Notes under the pieces: generated by a model
Databases searched by the model: none
The model's input: the letters and a program-made list of their open reading frames with translations, nothing else
What the model was told of the DNA's origin: nothing
Shown here: positions 1-8,067 of the stretch, piece by piece
How positions within the stretch are numbered: position 1 is the stretch's first letter
How the letters are laid out: each line of letters opens with the position of its first letter
Translations under genes and position numbers: made by a program
Assembly: GCA_900541235.1 (NCBI GenBank)
Contig: UQIW01000014.1
Span: forward strand, 10,768-74,767
Source: an uncultured Collinsella sp.
GTDB taxonomy: Bacteria; Actinomycetota; Coriobacteriia; Coriobacteriales; Coriobacteriaceae
Length of the DNA: 64,000 nt
Reading direction: 5' to 3'

Positions 1-2339
1 ACCGCCCCCGTGCCGCTGCCGATGCCCTCGGCCCATCCCTCCATGAGCGCCTTGCCCGAGTAGGTTGTATAACCGTGGCCGCTGAATGGGCCGCGCTTTG
101 CGGGCGAGAACGGGAAGAACGAGCGGATCTGCGAGACGGCGCCGGACACGGCGGAAAGGGCGCCGCCGATTGCGTTCTGGATGCCCCGCGTGAAGCCGTT
201 GATCAACGCGCGACCGGAATCGACGAGCCACGACCCAGCGCCTGCGAAGAAGCCCATTACCTGGCCAGGGATGCTGGAAATGGTGTTCATGAGGCTCCCG
301 ATATGGCCAGACACAGCGCCGACGAGCGCCGAGAAGGCACCCGTCACTGCCGCGTACACCTGCTGCGCCGCGTTCGCCATCGTCGACACCATGGTCGAGA
401 AGTACCCGGCGATCGAGGAGACGAGGCCGGACACGAGCGAGAGCGCTGAGGACACCAGCGAGCCGATGAACGCCACGACCGCGTTCACACCGCCTGAAAC
501 GGCGGCGACCACGGTAGCTATCCCGCCGCCGACAACGGATACGATCGAGCCGATGAACGTGGTAACCGCAGTCACGAGGCCGCTCACGACCGACATGACG
601 AGGCCAATGGCCGAGGCTACGACGGATGCGGCGTTCACCACGACCGAGATCACCTGGCTTGCCACCGTTATCACGACGGACACGATTGAACCAACTACAG
701 ACAGCACTGTCTGGATTGCCGGTATGAGCATCTGAGCTACGGAGAGCACTATCTGCATGCCGCTAGCCAATATCGGCAGAACGGCGTTGGCGAGGTTTGC
801 GAGCGCCGTGCCGATAGACGTGATTGCCGGCATGAGCGCAGCGCCCACCTGCGACACGAGCGGGCTTACCGCAGCGAAAAGCTGCATGGCGACGCCGATG
901 ACCTGCGAAATGATCGGGACGATCATCGCGAAGGCGTTGTGCAGCACGGGCAGGATGGCCTGGCCGACGTTCAGCAGCGTCGAGCCAAGCTGCTCTATGA
1001 CAGGCCGCACGGCGCTGAACGCGCCGACTGCGCCAGATGCGAATGACGCGATGGCGGGCAGCATCTGCGACGCAAAGTACGTCACGAACGGCGACACCGC
1101 CGAGATGGTCGTCGTCACGGCTCCGCTAATAGTCGAGACTATGGTGTCCCAGATACCCGGTATCTGCTCGCCAAGCTGCCCGAAAGCGGACTTGCACGTG
1201 CCTACGACGGATGCCGCAGTGTCGGCGATCGCCTGAAACGCCCCCGTTATCTGGGAAGCGTCGACTGTCGGCAGCTGTATGCCAAGCTCGGCCAAGGCTC
1301 CTACGGCGATGTTCCAGGCGGTCGCGAGCGCTTCCGAGATCACTGGGCCAAGGACCGGGCCAAGGCCAGACAGCACAACCGGGAACGCCTCGACGATTCC
1401 CTTGCCAATCTGCGCAACCCTCGGGGCCACGTTCGTGGCTACCGCGCCGATCGACTCAAGCAGCTGCTGCGTGAGCTGCGAGAAGTCAACGTCGTCGCGC
1501 CCGAGTCCTGTGACGAAGTTCTCCCACGCGGCCTTCGCCATGCCGATGGAGCCGCTGATCGTGGTAGCGGCCTCCTTGGCGGTGGTGCCAGTGATGCCCA
1601 TGTTCTCCTGCACGGTATGGATGGCCTCGACCACATCGGCATAGCTGTCGATCGTGAGGTCGGCGTTCTTGCCCTGCTCCTGGCGCAGCTTGTTGGCGTC
1701 TGCGATCAGGCGCTTCATCTCGGCCTGCGTACCGCCGTAGCCGAGCTTCAAGTTGTCCAGCATCGTGTAGTTCTGCTTCGCAAAGCCTTGGTAGGCGTTC
1801 TGCACGTCCGCCATGTCGGAACCCATCTTGTTCACGTTGTCCGACATGTCGCCCATCGCCATGTTGGCGTAGTCAGCCGCCTTGGCCACGTCTCCGCCGC
1901 ACGACGAGACGAGCGAGGCCGCGAAGCTCGTGGCCTGCGTCATGTACTGGTTGGCGGACATCCCGCAGGTCTTGTACGCCTCTGCGGCATAACCTTGCAG
2001 CGTCTGCGACGCGGAGCCGAACAGGGTGTCGACGCCGCCCACCAGCTGCTCGTAGTCGGCATATGCGGAAAGGGCCGCGCCGCCAATCGCGGTCACGGCC
2101 CCGGTGAGCGCTGTGAACCCGGCTAGCGCCGCAGTGGCGACGCCCTTGGCTACGGTTCCAAGCCCGGTCAGGATGCCCGAGGACTTCTTGGCCCCGCCGT
2201 CGATGCCGACGGTCATGGAGTCGCCGAAGGCCTTGCCTGCGGCGTTGCCCTGGCTGCCGAACTCCTTGCCGATCTTGCTCGCGAAGCCGTCCATCGACGG
2301 CATCAAGGACACATAGGCCGACCCGACACTAGTCGCCAT
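1..2339 (-). CDS. Phage tail tape measure protein (C-terminus outside window)
   Basis: An uninterrupted minus-strand frame starts with ATG at 2339 and is still open at base 1, giving at least 779 residues. The N-terminus (MATSVGSAYVSLMPSMDGF) and the following stretch with an Ala/Gly-rich hydrophobic segment and the phrase DYEQLVGGVDTLFG are typical of siphovirus tape measure proteins, which set tail length and take part in DNA ejection. The remainder is long, repetitive, Ala/Val/Ser-rich helix with many Met and Gly residues, as expected for the extended core. It lies directly downstream of the tail chaperone pair, the normal position for this gene, and its start overlaps the end of the chaperone extension. 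Confidence 0.9.
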   Translation of the reverse strand, partial: MATSVGSAYVSLMPSMDGFASKIGKEFGSQGNAAGKAFGDSMTVGIDGGAKKSSGILTGLGTVAKGVATAALAGFTALTGAVTAIGGAALSAYADYEQLVGGVDTLFGSASQTLQGYAAEAYKTCGMSANQYMTQATSFAASLVSSCGGDVAKAADYANMAMGDMSDNVNKMGSDMADVQNAYQGFAKQNYTMLDNLKLGYGGTQAEMKRLIADANKLRQEQGKNADLTIDSYADVVEAIHTVQENMGITGTTAKEAATTISGSIGMAKAAWENFVTGLGRDDVDFSQLTQQLLESIGAVATNVAPRVAQIGKGIVEAFPVVLSGLGPVLGPVISEALATAWNIAVGALAELGIQLPTVDASQITGAFQAIADTAASVVGTCKSAFGQLGEQIPGIWDTIVSTISGAVTTTISAVSPFVTYFASQMLPAIASFASGAVGAFSAVRPVIEQLGSTLLNVGQAILPVLHNAFAMIVPIISQVIGVAMQLFAAVSPLVSQVGAALMPAITSIGTALANLANAVLPILASGMQIVLSVAQMLIPAIQTVLSVVGSIVSVVITVASQVISVVVNAASVVASAIGLVMSVVSGLVTAVTTFIGSIVSVVGGGIATVVAAVSGGVNAVVAFIGSLVSSALSLVSGLVSSIAGYFSTMVSTMANAAQQVYAAVTGAFSALVGAVSGHIGSLMNTISSIPGQVMGFFAGAGSWLVDSGRALINGFTRGIQNAIGGALSAVSGAVSQIRSFFPFSPAKRGPFSGHGYTTYSGKALMEGWAEGIGSGTGA

Positions 2340-2727
2340 CTTCCCCTCCTATCCCCAGGATCTTGTCTATCTCTTCCTTGGCTTCCAGCGCGTTCGCGCG
2401 GTGGCGCTCAAGCTCTGCGAGCTGCGCCGGCGTCTTGATTGGCTCGGGAGGCTCTGCGCTTCTGTCCTTCTTGTCGGCCATGCCCCAGGCGATGCACCGA
2501 AGCTGGTGCTCGATACGCCAGAGCATGTAGTCGGTCGTGCTCCACCTGAGTTGCGGGTACTGCGCCTTGGCGAGGCGCGAGTTGTCGGGGAGGTGCTGCC
2601 AGAGGAGCGCCATCCGATCGAGGTCTTCGGGCGCTCCATCCAATGGCAGGGCTATGCCGTAGAACTGCTGGAAGTCTGCTATCGCTTCGCCGCGCCTGTT
2701 CTCGAGGTCGCTGGCGAAGCCTATTAG
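2329..2727 (-). CDS. Tail assembly chaperone, frameshift extension (gpT-like)
   Basis: This frame encodes about 132 residues beginning LIGFASDLENRR and ending at 2329. It has no convincing start codon of its own and overlaps the end of the preceding gene in the -1 frame, directly after a slippery AAAAAAC heptamer. Phages of this kind make a G protein and a less abundant G-T fusion that loads onto the tape measure. The middle carries the phrase LPDNSRLAKAQ followed by a Trp-rich stretch, as seen in gpT-like proteins of Gram-positive siphophages. The fusion product would be about 214 residues. Function is inferred from position and frameshift architecture. Confidence 0.85.
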   Translation of the reverse strand, partial: LIGFASDLENRRGEAIADFQQFYGIALPLDGAPEDLDRMALLWQHLPDNSRLAKAQYPQLRWSTTDYMLWRIEHQLRCIAWGMADKKDRSAEPPEPIKTPAQLAELERHRANALEAKEEIDKILGIGGEDGD

Positions 2728-2972
2728 TTTTTTGTCTTTGCCGCCTCGAAGGCCGCGTCGCACAGGCGGCGCATGTCGTATGACGTTCCGCCGAGGGCTT
2801 CGATATACTCCTCGTCTCGACCCATGAAGATGCGCTCCATGGCGTCCATCATCCCCGCCGGGTCGGTTTCGCTTCGGGCGAATTGCTTCACGGTTTTGTA
2901 GGACTTCAGCTCGTCGAGGTCTGCGGCGAACTCGCCGTCAACGCCGTCGACGGTAAAGGTGATCTCGGTCAT
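2724..2972 (-). CDS. Tail assembly chaperone (gpG-like)
   Basis: This 82-residue acidic protein (MTEITFTVDGVDGEFAADL at the start) lies between the tail tube gene and the tape measure gene, the invariant position of the G chaperone. Its last codons, ACA AAA AAC TAA, form a canonical -1 slippery site, so ribosomes can continue into the next frame and make a G-T fusion. The family is poorly conserved in sequence. The call rests on size, place and the frameshift signal. Confidence 0.85.
   Translation of the reverse strand: MTEITFTVDGVDGEFAADLDELKSYKTVKQFARSETDPAGMMDAMERIFMGRDEEYIEALGGTSYDMRRLCDAAFEAAKTKN
2727..2733 (-). promoter_or_regulatory. Programmed -1 ribosomal frameshift site (A AAA AAC)
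   Basis: Read on the minus strand, the last sense codons of the gpG-like gene are ACA AAA AAC, followed at once by TAA. The heptamer A AAA AAC is in the correct phase for simultaneous slippage of two tRNAs by one base. After slippage, reading continues CTA ATA GGC into the open gpT-like frame. The stop codon directly after the heptamer may itself promote pausing. Confidence 0.85.
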
Positions 2973-2983
2973 TCTCTTTCCCC

Positions 2984-3559
2984 CTAGGCGTTGTTGGTCT
3001 CGGTTGACTCGATGTAGTCGTAACAGGTGTTGCCGTTGCTATCGACCAGGTACTTGAACGTGATTTGGCGCCCAGCAATCTCGCTCACGGCGAGCTTGAT
3101 GTCATCAAGCTCAGAGGACTTGGCGGCGGGCACGACCTTGCGCCAGCGGCGACCGTTCTTGAGCACGAGTTCGAGCACGATCGACCACGCCTCGTCCTTG
3201 TTGCCGTTGTGTTCTACAGTGATAATGCCGTCGAGGTCGGTCACGTTGTCGGCGCCGTACATGACCTTGAGGGTCTGTGCCTTGATCTCTGCGAGCGTGA
3301 GCTTCGCGGACTCCACGCGCGAGGTCGTGGCGGAGTCCATGAGGTCGCCGTTCATGTCCTTCAGTTCGTTGGCGTCGGTCTCCTCGGACTCGGTGTATCC
3401 ATCCTCGGAGATGAAGCCGAGGTTGAGGAAGGCTTCGGCGAGATTGGTCTTGATGTCGGTGGGGAGGGTGGTGCCTGTCGGGGCCACGAAGATATATCCG
3501 CCCTTCACGCCCTTGGTGGACGAGACGTTCTTGGTCTCGTTTTTCTTGAAAAGTGCCAT
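2984..3559 (-). CDS. Major tail tube protein
   Basis: This 191-residue protein starts MALFKKNETKNVSSTKGVKGG at 3559. An upstream in-frame ATG at 3748 would only add residues overlapping the preceding gene. Gene order (after the tail terminator-like gene, before the chaperones), size and the alternating beta-rich sequence rich in Asp/Glu/Lys and Thr match major tail tube proteins of siphophages. The segment DSATTSRVESAKLTLAEIK resembles the loop and strand pattern of this fold. It would polymerise around the tape measure. Confidence 0.85.
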   Translation of the reverse strand: MALFKKNETKNVSSTKGVKGGYIFVAPTGTTLPTDIKTNLAEAFLNLGFISEDGYTESEETDANELKDMNGDLMDSATTSRVESAKLTLAEIKAQTLKVMYGADNVTDLDGIITVEHNGNKDEAWSIVLELVLKNGRRWRKVVPAAKSSELDDIKLAVSEIAGRQITFKYLVDSNGNTCYDYIESTETNNA

Positions 3560-3567
3560 GTCGGCTC

Positions 3568-3912
3568 CTATTCGCAAATGGTTACGTTTACGTTGGTCTG
3601 GTATCGGCGCTGGCGGCTGTCTGGGTCGTCCCAGCGGTACGTGTCTCCGCACGTGGCCTCGAACACGCACTCCTCGTCCATGAGACTCGGCACTGCGTGC
3701 TCCACGGCTTCGGCGATCTCTGCGGCGCGTCTGCGGGTCTTCGCCCATGACTGCGCCACGAGCTGCACACGGTTGATGCAGCCGCTGCGGCTAGATCCGG
3801 TCTGCGACACCGATATGAACTCGCTGGGCCTGTCGGCTGGCACGTCGAGCACGGTCTTGATGCCGGTCTCGTCCATGAGCCGCTGCGCCACCATGCGCTC
3901 CGCGTCCATCAC
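3568..3912 (-). CDS. Tail terminator / tail completion protein candidate
   Basis: The gene encodes 114 residues and overlaps the next upstream gene by four bases (ATGA), indicating translational coupling. Its position between an HK97 gp10-like gene and the tail tube gene is where tail terminator (gpU-like) proteins sit. The sequence has the short alpha/beta composition of that fold, with a C-terminal beta-rich end (RRYQTNVNVTICE). Direct sequence recognition is weak. Confidence 0.65.
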   Translation of the reverse strand: MMDAERMVAQRLMDETGIKTVLDVPADRPSEFISVSQTGSSRSGCINRVQLVAQSWAKTRRRAAEIAEAVEHAVPSLMDEECVFEATCGDTYRWDDPDSRQRRYQTNVNVTICE

Positions 3913-4199
3913 TCATCGCCTCCGAACATTGATCTGAGGCGGTTGTGCTTGCGCTCGCTCGCATGGGCGTGCGGAGTCGCCGTAGCAACCACGAAGCCGT
4001 TTGCGAGCTTGCCCTTGAACTTGCGGACTATGTAGCCGGCACCCTCGCCGGGGTGCCGGGAGAAGGACGAGTTGCACGATGCCGCTGCGGCGTCTGCCTT
4101 CTTCTTGAGAAGCGCCTGCACCGCGCCTGAGTTCATAACCTCGGCATAGCCGCCGCGCTTCCAGCCCTTCCACTCGAACTTCACCTTGCACTTAGCCAT
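3909..4199 (-). CDS. HK97 gp10-like neck protein
   Basis: This 96-residue basic protein begins MAKCKVKFEWKGWKRGG and ends with a His/Arg-rich segment that includes ATATPHAHASERKHNRL. HK97 gp10-family proteins commonly carry the phrase V-x-T-x-T-x-H-A followed by a basic C-terminus, and are neck components between head and tail. The gene overlaps both neighbours by a few bases in the head-tail joining block. Confidence 0.75.
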   Translation of the reverse strand: MAKCKVKFEWKGWKRGGYAEVMNSGAVQALLKKKADAAAASCNSSFSRHPGEGAGYIVRKFKGKLANGFVVATATPHAHASERKHNRLRSMFGGDE

Positions 4200-4530
4200 C
4201 GGTGCGCCCCACTTCCACGGTGAGGTTCCAATCTCCGGGGGTGTTTGCCGGGTCGTAGCGCTGTGGGTCGCCTATGACGCGGTACTCGGTGCCTCGAACG
4301 TTCACGCGGCACCCCTTGAGCGATGCTGTGAAGCTCTTGGGGAAACACAGCGTGTAGGCGACCTCAGTGCCATCGGGGCGCGATGCGTCGAGTTCCGACG
4401 TGGCCCCCGGGCACACGACCACGCCCTCTATGGCGGTGTTCACGCTGCCGCGCTCGATAGGCTCGCCGAGCGAATCGAACTCGACCACTGGTGTTGTGAC
4501 CGTCACCGATTCGGTGCTTATGAGTCCCAT
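4192..4530 (-). CDS. Head-tail adaptor / head closure protein
   Basis: The gene encodes 112 residues with a beta-barrel-like pattern. The central motif (GTEYRVIGDPQRYDP, then W-x-L-x-V-E-V) is typical of phage head-closure proteins of the SPP1 gp16 / HK97 type, which plug the portal channel and bind the tail. It sits between the gp6-like connector and the gp10-like gene and overlaps both slightly. Confidence 0.75.
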   Translation of the reverse strand: MGLISTESVTVTTPVVEFDSLGEPIERGSVNTAIEGVVVCPGATSELDASRPDGTEVAYTLCFPKSFTASLKGCRVNVRGTEYRVIGDPQRYDPANTPGDWNLTVEVGRTDG

Positions 4531-4916
4531 TCGGCATCACTCCCAACCGGTTGGAGCGCCCCGATGCGCTGGTCGAGCAGCCCGAGGCGCTTCAGCTCCG
4601 TCTTTCCCAGGTACATTTCGCCGAGGGCAGACCCGTACGACACGCTGGCCGTGTAGCCGCCTGCGCCCTGGCTGTACTGCATGGCACCCGCCAGAGCTGC
4701 TGGCGCAGACAAGACCCTGTTGACCACGAGGCAGCACACCGCTGCGGCAGATCGGTCGAAGGCGGCTACCTTGCCGCGCTCGTAGTCGCCCACGTTTGAT
4801 TCGTAGGCGCTCATGAGCAGGTCTGACGCGTCTGAGAGCAGGGTCGCGGCGCGTGCCTCGTCGGTCGGGTTGCCGTACCTCGCCCTGTAGTCTTCGATTG
4901 TCGCTAGCGGCTCCAT
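4518..4916 (-). CDS. Head-tail connector (gp6/gp15-like)
   Basis: ATG at 4916 begins MEPLATIEDYRARYGNPTDE, the usual opening of gp6-like connector proteins, where residues around the phrase A-T-x-x-D-Y pack on the portal. The product is 132 residues and largely helical, followed by a Gly/Tyr-rich end. A longer in-frame start at 4976 would overlap the upstream gene and lacks homology-like sequence. It lies directly after the capsid genes, as expected. Confidence 0.8.
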   Translation of the reverse strand: MEPLATIEDYRARYGNPTDEARAATLLSDASDLLMSAYESNVGDYERGKVAAFDRSAAAVCCLVVNRVLSAPAALAGAMQYSQGAGGYTASVSYGSALGEMYLGKTELKRLGLLDQRIGALQPVGSDAEWDS

Positions 4917-4920
4917 GCGC

Positions 4921-5202
4921 CTACTCCTCGCTGGCAGGCTCTTCGGCCTTGCCGGAGTCAACCGGCTTCGCGGCATTCTCGCCGGCCTTCTGCTCGGACG
5001 CCTCGGAGGTCGCGGCCATCATGCCAGCGTCGACGAGGCACTTGACCACCTTGGCGATGGTCGGGTTCGCACCAGGGTTTGCGGCCTGTTTGGAGATGCC
5101 GACAGGCTCGCCGTCGGCGGTCACGAAGCAGACGTGCTGCGGGAGGATCGGGGATGCCTTGGATGCGTCCTCGACGATGAACTTCTGCACAAGGTTCGCC
5201 AT
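4921..5202 (-). CDS. Small capsid-associated protein (head fibre-like), unknown
   Basis: This 93-residue protein lies immediately downstream of the major capsid gene. Its N-terminal two thirds is compact (PQHVCFVTADGEPVGIS, then a short helical segment). The last thirty residues are a charged, Glu/Ala/Lys-rich tail that looks disordered. Small genes in this place in related phages are often annotated as head fibre or decoration proteins. No diagnostic motif is visible, so the role is inferred from position only. Confidence 0.5.
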   Translation of the reverse strand: MANLVQKFIVEDASKASPILPQHVCFVTADGEPVGISKQAANPGANPTIAKVVKCLVDAGMMAATSEASEQKAGENAAKPVDSGKAEEPASEE

Positions 5203-5214
5203 GGTTACCGCCCC

Positions 5215-6093
5215 CTAGGCCGTCTTCAGGATGGCGAAGGCCTTGGGGTCGAGAACCGCGTAGGCAAGGACTGCCTCGGTGCGGTACGCGACCTGGTTGT
5301 ATCCCTTCAGGTCCTGACCAGTGTTGTCGGGGTCGCCGTACTCGATGATCTCGGAGGTCATGTCGCGCACCATGCCCCACTTGATGGTGGAGAAGTCGCC
5401 CATGATGCCCGCCACCTTCGGGTCGGCCTCGCAGCGGCGACCGTTGACGGTGCCGGAGGTCGCGGCGGGGATGCCGTCGATGTTGCCGACGTTGAGGGAC
5501 AGCGGGATCTCCGGGTAGAGGCGCTGGCCGGTGGCGGGAATGCGCAGCTTGCGGAGGTCTGCGGCGAACTTGCGGGAGAGCGCGAAGCCGTTGATGTCGT
5601 AGTCGATAAGCGCATCGGCCAGCGCGTCGATGTCGTCGACCGCGGATGCCGAGGCGGTTACGGCGTTGGCCCCTGCGGTGAGCGCGGTGTAGCCATCGAG
5701 CGCGGTGCCCGTCTTGGGGGACACGGCGTGGTAGACCACGTAGTCGAGCGCTCGACCGATCGCGGCGGTCTGGTCGGCGATGATGTTGGTCACGATCTCA
5801 AGCTGATTGTCCTCGTCGGCCCAGCGCAGCTCGTCGGAGACGCGTGTGGTCGTGACCACCTTCACGCGCTTTGCGACGATCGGCGTGGTGGAGACCTCGG
5901 AACCGCTCTTCTTCGCGCCCTCCGCAACTACCTCAGCCTCGGTTGTCGGGTTGAACACGATGTAGGTGGTGTCGGAGAACGTCTGCGGGGTGCTGGGGGA
6001 CAGCGCCGCGATGGTGGAGGTGTCCTTCGCCTTGTTGATGATGGAGGTCACTACCTTGTGCGGGAGCTTGACCTTGCTGGTGTCGTTAGCCAT
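5215..6093 (-). CDS. Major capsid protein (HK97 fold)
   Basis: The 292-residue product starts MANDTSKVKLPHKVVTSIIN. It contains the N-arm, the spine-helix and P-domain pattern (EAEVVAEGAKKSGSEVSTTP, then a long helix RALDYVVYHAV) and a C-terminal A-domain strand set typical of HK97-type capsid proteins. The phrase 'VAEGAKKSGSE' followed by conserved Lys/Val strands is a good family marker. A scaffold gene lies directly upstream and no capsid protease gene is visible, so assembly is probably scaffold-driven without a separate protease. Confidence 0.92.
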   Translation of the reverse strand: MANDTSKVKLPHKVVTSIINKAKDTSTIAALSPSTPQTFSDTTYIVFNPTTEAEVVAEGAKKSGSEVSTTPIVAKRVKVVTTTRVSDELRWADEDNQLEIVTNIIADQTAAIGRALDYVVYHAVSPKTGTALDGYTALTAGANAVTASASAVDDIDALADALIDYDINGFALSRKFAADLRKLRIPATGQRLYPEIPLSLNVGNIDGIPAATSGTVNGRRCEADPKVAGIMGDFSTIKWGMVRDMTSEIIEYGDPDNTGQDLKGYNQVAYRTEAVLAYAVLDPKAFAILKTA

Positions 6094-6112
6094 TTCGGCT
6101 CCTTACTTGTCT

Positions 6113-6589
6113 CTAGTTGTTACCGAGGAGCTGGCGCGTGAAGTCGCGCAGCTCCGATTTGTCGCCGTCGCCTGGCTTCGGGAAGCTTCCCGGCTTCTCG
6201 ACCTTGGGCGCGGGCGGCTTCTTGAACGCGGCGAGCATGTCGTCTGCCCACTTGGACATGCTTTCCTCGTCGTCGCCGACGATCAGGCTCGCCGGCACGC
6301 CCTTCTCCTGCGCGACCTTGGCCGCGATCTTCGACCGCTTCTCTTCCTTCTCCTTGTCGTCGAGCCTCTTCTTGAGGTCGGCGATCTGGTCTTCGGCTGT
6401 CTTGTTCGCGTTGTTGGCCTCCTCAAGCGCCACTGCTGCGGTTCTGTTGGCCTTTGCCTTCTTCTCCCACTCGCGCGAGTGCTTCTTCTCGGCCTCGTAC
6501 AGCGCCTTGTAGTCGACGGGCGGCTCCTGGTTGGCGCCATCTTCGCCTTCTGCTCCTGGTGCTTGTGTGGGTTCGTTTGCCTCTGCCAT
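6113..6589 (-). CDS. Phage capsid scaffold protein
   Basis: This highly charged 158-residue protein has a central coiled coil (EKKHSREWEKKAKANRTAAV through KRLDDKEKEEKR) and a C-terminal basic/hydrophobic end (LRDFTRQLLGNN), the normal layout for a scaffold whose C-terminus binds capsid subunits. It precedes the major capsid gene by 19 bases. Low aromatic content and predicted disorder at the N-terminus also fit. Confidence 0.85.
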   Translation of the reverse strand: MAEANEPTQAPGAEGEDGANQEPPVDYKALYEAEKKHSREWEKKAKANRTAAVALEEANNANKTAEDQIADLKKRLDDKEKEEKRSKIAAKVAQEKGVPASLIVGDDEESMSKWADDMLAAFKKPPAPKVEKPGSFPKPGDGDKSELRDFTRQLLGNN

Positions 6590-6707
6590 GTCGCGTCCTT
6601 TCCCGTGCCGTGCGGCACGCCTGAGCTGCCGTGCGGCTGCTCAACGGTTCGTTAGTTGGGCCGTGCGGCCCGTCCGCGACAGTTTCTTATGAGCGTGAGA
6701 TTCGGCA

Positions 6708-6733
6708 TGAAAAGGGCCACCCGTAGGTGGCCC
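6708..6733 (-). terminator. Hairpin with T-run inside the late operon
   Basis: GGGCCACC at 6714-6721 pairs perfectly with GGTGGCCC at 6726-6733 around a four-base loop. On the minus strand the stem is followed by TTTT. It lies between the MuF-toxin gene and the scaffold gene and could act as a partial terminator or processing site that uncouples expression of the two parts of the structural operon. The 6590-6813 gap otherwise holds no recognisable gene. Confidence 0.6.
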
Positions 6734-6813
6734 TTGCCTATTTGCACTGGTATAATCTGTTGATGGAACGGTATGCTGCCCTCTACTTTTGAGGTTTTCG
6801 GTGCCGTTCCTTT

Positions 6814-8067
6814 TTATTTGACAGCTATGTACCTGCCATCCTTTAGCAGCAGGCGCACATGCGCGACCTTTGGGTACTTAGGCGCGAGATCCTTTGCCGC
6901 TGATATTAGTGCATTGTCGTCTATTCGCTCGGATACGGAGTTGTCAACGACCATGCACTTGACGCCCTCCTTTCCAGCCGTGCTGTCAAGGTAGTTCTTC
7001 ATTGCGCCCCATGCGTTTCCAGACGTTCCGATTGTCTTGATTTCGATTCCGTTTTTTAGGTCTGGAAGCCCGACTTTGCGCTTTCTCCCATCTTCCTGAA
7101 CCCATCTGTAATCTTGGATGAACGTCGGGGCAACGCCGTGATGCGCCAGCCTCTTCGCTGTTCCTATTTCCGCTTTGGTAGCCCGCTTCTCCACCCCTTT
7201 GCTGACAAATCCGATTTTTGGTTCCGTGCCAGTTGCGTACCATTTTGGGTCTCTGGTCTCGATCTCCTCGACCATGCGCTTGTTCACGTACTTGTCGAAC
7301 GCCTTGCTGGCTTTTCCGCCATGCTCCTTGATGTACGCCTCGCGCTCGGCATCGGGCAAGGCATCCCAATCTGAGCGTATGCCGTTGCGCCCGCCGAGCG
7401 TGTCCATGCACTCGTTGAACCTGTCATACATACCGTCTGGGTCGTATCCCTTGACCTTCGGCCCCTTGCCGAAGCTCGGCACGACGCGGCAGTCGCACTT
7501 GGGGTGTGAGTGGCTCGCAGCCTCCTTCGTCTTGTAGTTGAAGCCGAACGAGGAGAGCATGAGGCAGAAGCCGCACGTCTCGCCAGACGGCACGCGTGCG
7601 TACCTCGGCTTCGCCGGGTCTTTGGAGGCGTTGTGCGCCACGCACATGTTCGCGGCCTTGCGGATCTCTGCATCGAGGCGACGAACGCACGCGGCCACGA
7701 ATAGGTCGGTGGCTTCCTGTTTCACCACGCTTACCATGAACGCCTTCACCGAGCCGTACGTCGCCTGGGGGTCGCGCAGCGACTCGGCGACGGCGGCGTA
7801 CTTCCCGGGCGCGTCCTGCGCCTTGCGCACGGCGTCGTAGAACTCGGCGGCGCGGCCAGCCGCAACGGTGTCTGCATAGTAGCCGCAAGCCGTCTCGATC
7901 ACCTCGTAGGTTGCCTCTCGCAGCGCCGCTATGTCGCCGTTCCCGCTCGCCTCCCAGTCGGCCACCAAGCGGGTGAGCGCGTCGCTGGCTTGGCGCTGCG
8001 CCCTTCCAGATAGCGTGTTGATTTCGTCCGTAAGCTCGTTAAGCAGGCTGCGAGGTATCTCCGCCAT
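6814..8067 (-). CDS. MuF-type minor capsid protein with C-terminal toxin-like nuclease domain
   Basis: The first ~215 residues are a MuF/SPP1-gp7-type head protein: helical N-terminus, then the Cys/His cluster R-x-P-x-G-E-T-C-G-F-C, HSHPKCDCRV. The remaining part is separate: residues ~300-417 carry P-D-L-x-n-G-I-E-I-K with D336, E342 and K344, the arrangement of PD-(D/E)XK nucleases and of CdiA/WapA-type tRNase toxin tips. This end is visibly less GC-rich than the MuF part. Phage MuF proteins fused to polymorphic toxin tips are a described class. No obvious immunity gene follows; the 225-bp gap downstream lacks a good frame. Toxin activity is inferred, the MuF part is firm. Confidence 0.82.
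   Translation of the reverse strand: MAEIPRSLLNELTDEINTLSGRAQRQASDALTRLVADWEASGNGDIAALREATYEVIETACGYYADTVAAGRAAEFYDAVRKAQDAPGKYAAVAESLRDPQATYGSVKAFMVSVVKQEATDLFVAACVRRLDAEIRKAANMCVAHNASKDPAKPRYARVPSGETCGFCLMLSSFGFNYKTKEAASHSHPKCDCRVVPSFGKGPKVKGYDPDGMYDRFNECMDTLGGRNGIRSDWDALPDAEREAYIKEHGGKASKAFDKYVNKRMVEEIETRDPKWYATGTEPKIGFVSKGVEKRATKAEIGTAKRLAHHGVAPTFIQDYRWVQEDGRKRKVGLPDLKNGIEIKTIGTSGNAWGAMKNYLDSTAGKEGVKCMVVDNSVSERIDDNALISAAKDLAPKYPKVAHVRLLLKDGRYIAVK

Noticed and set aside
6734..6756. TTGCCT ... TATAAT on the plus strand as a promoter
   Set aside because: The spacing between the boxes is only 11 bases and no plus-strand gene follows, so the TATAAT is probably chance.
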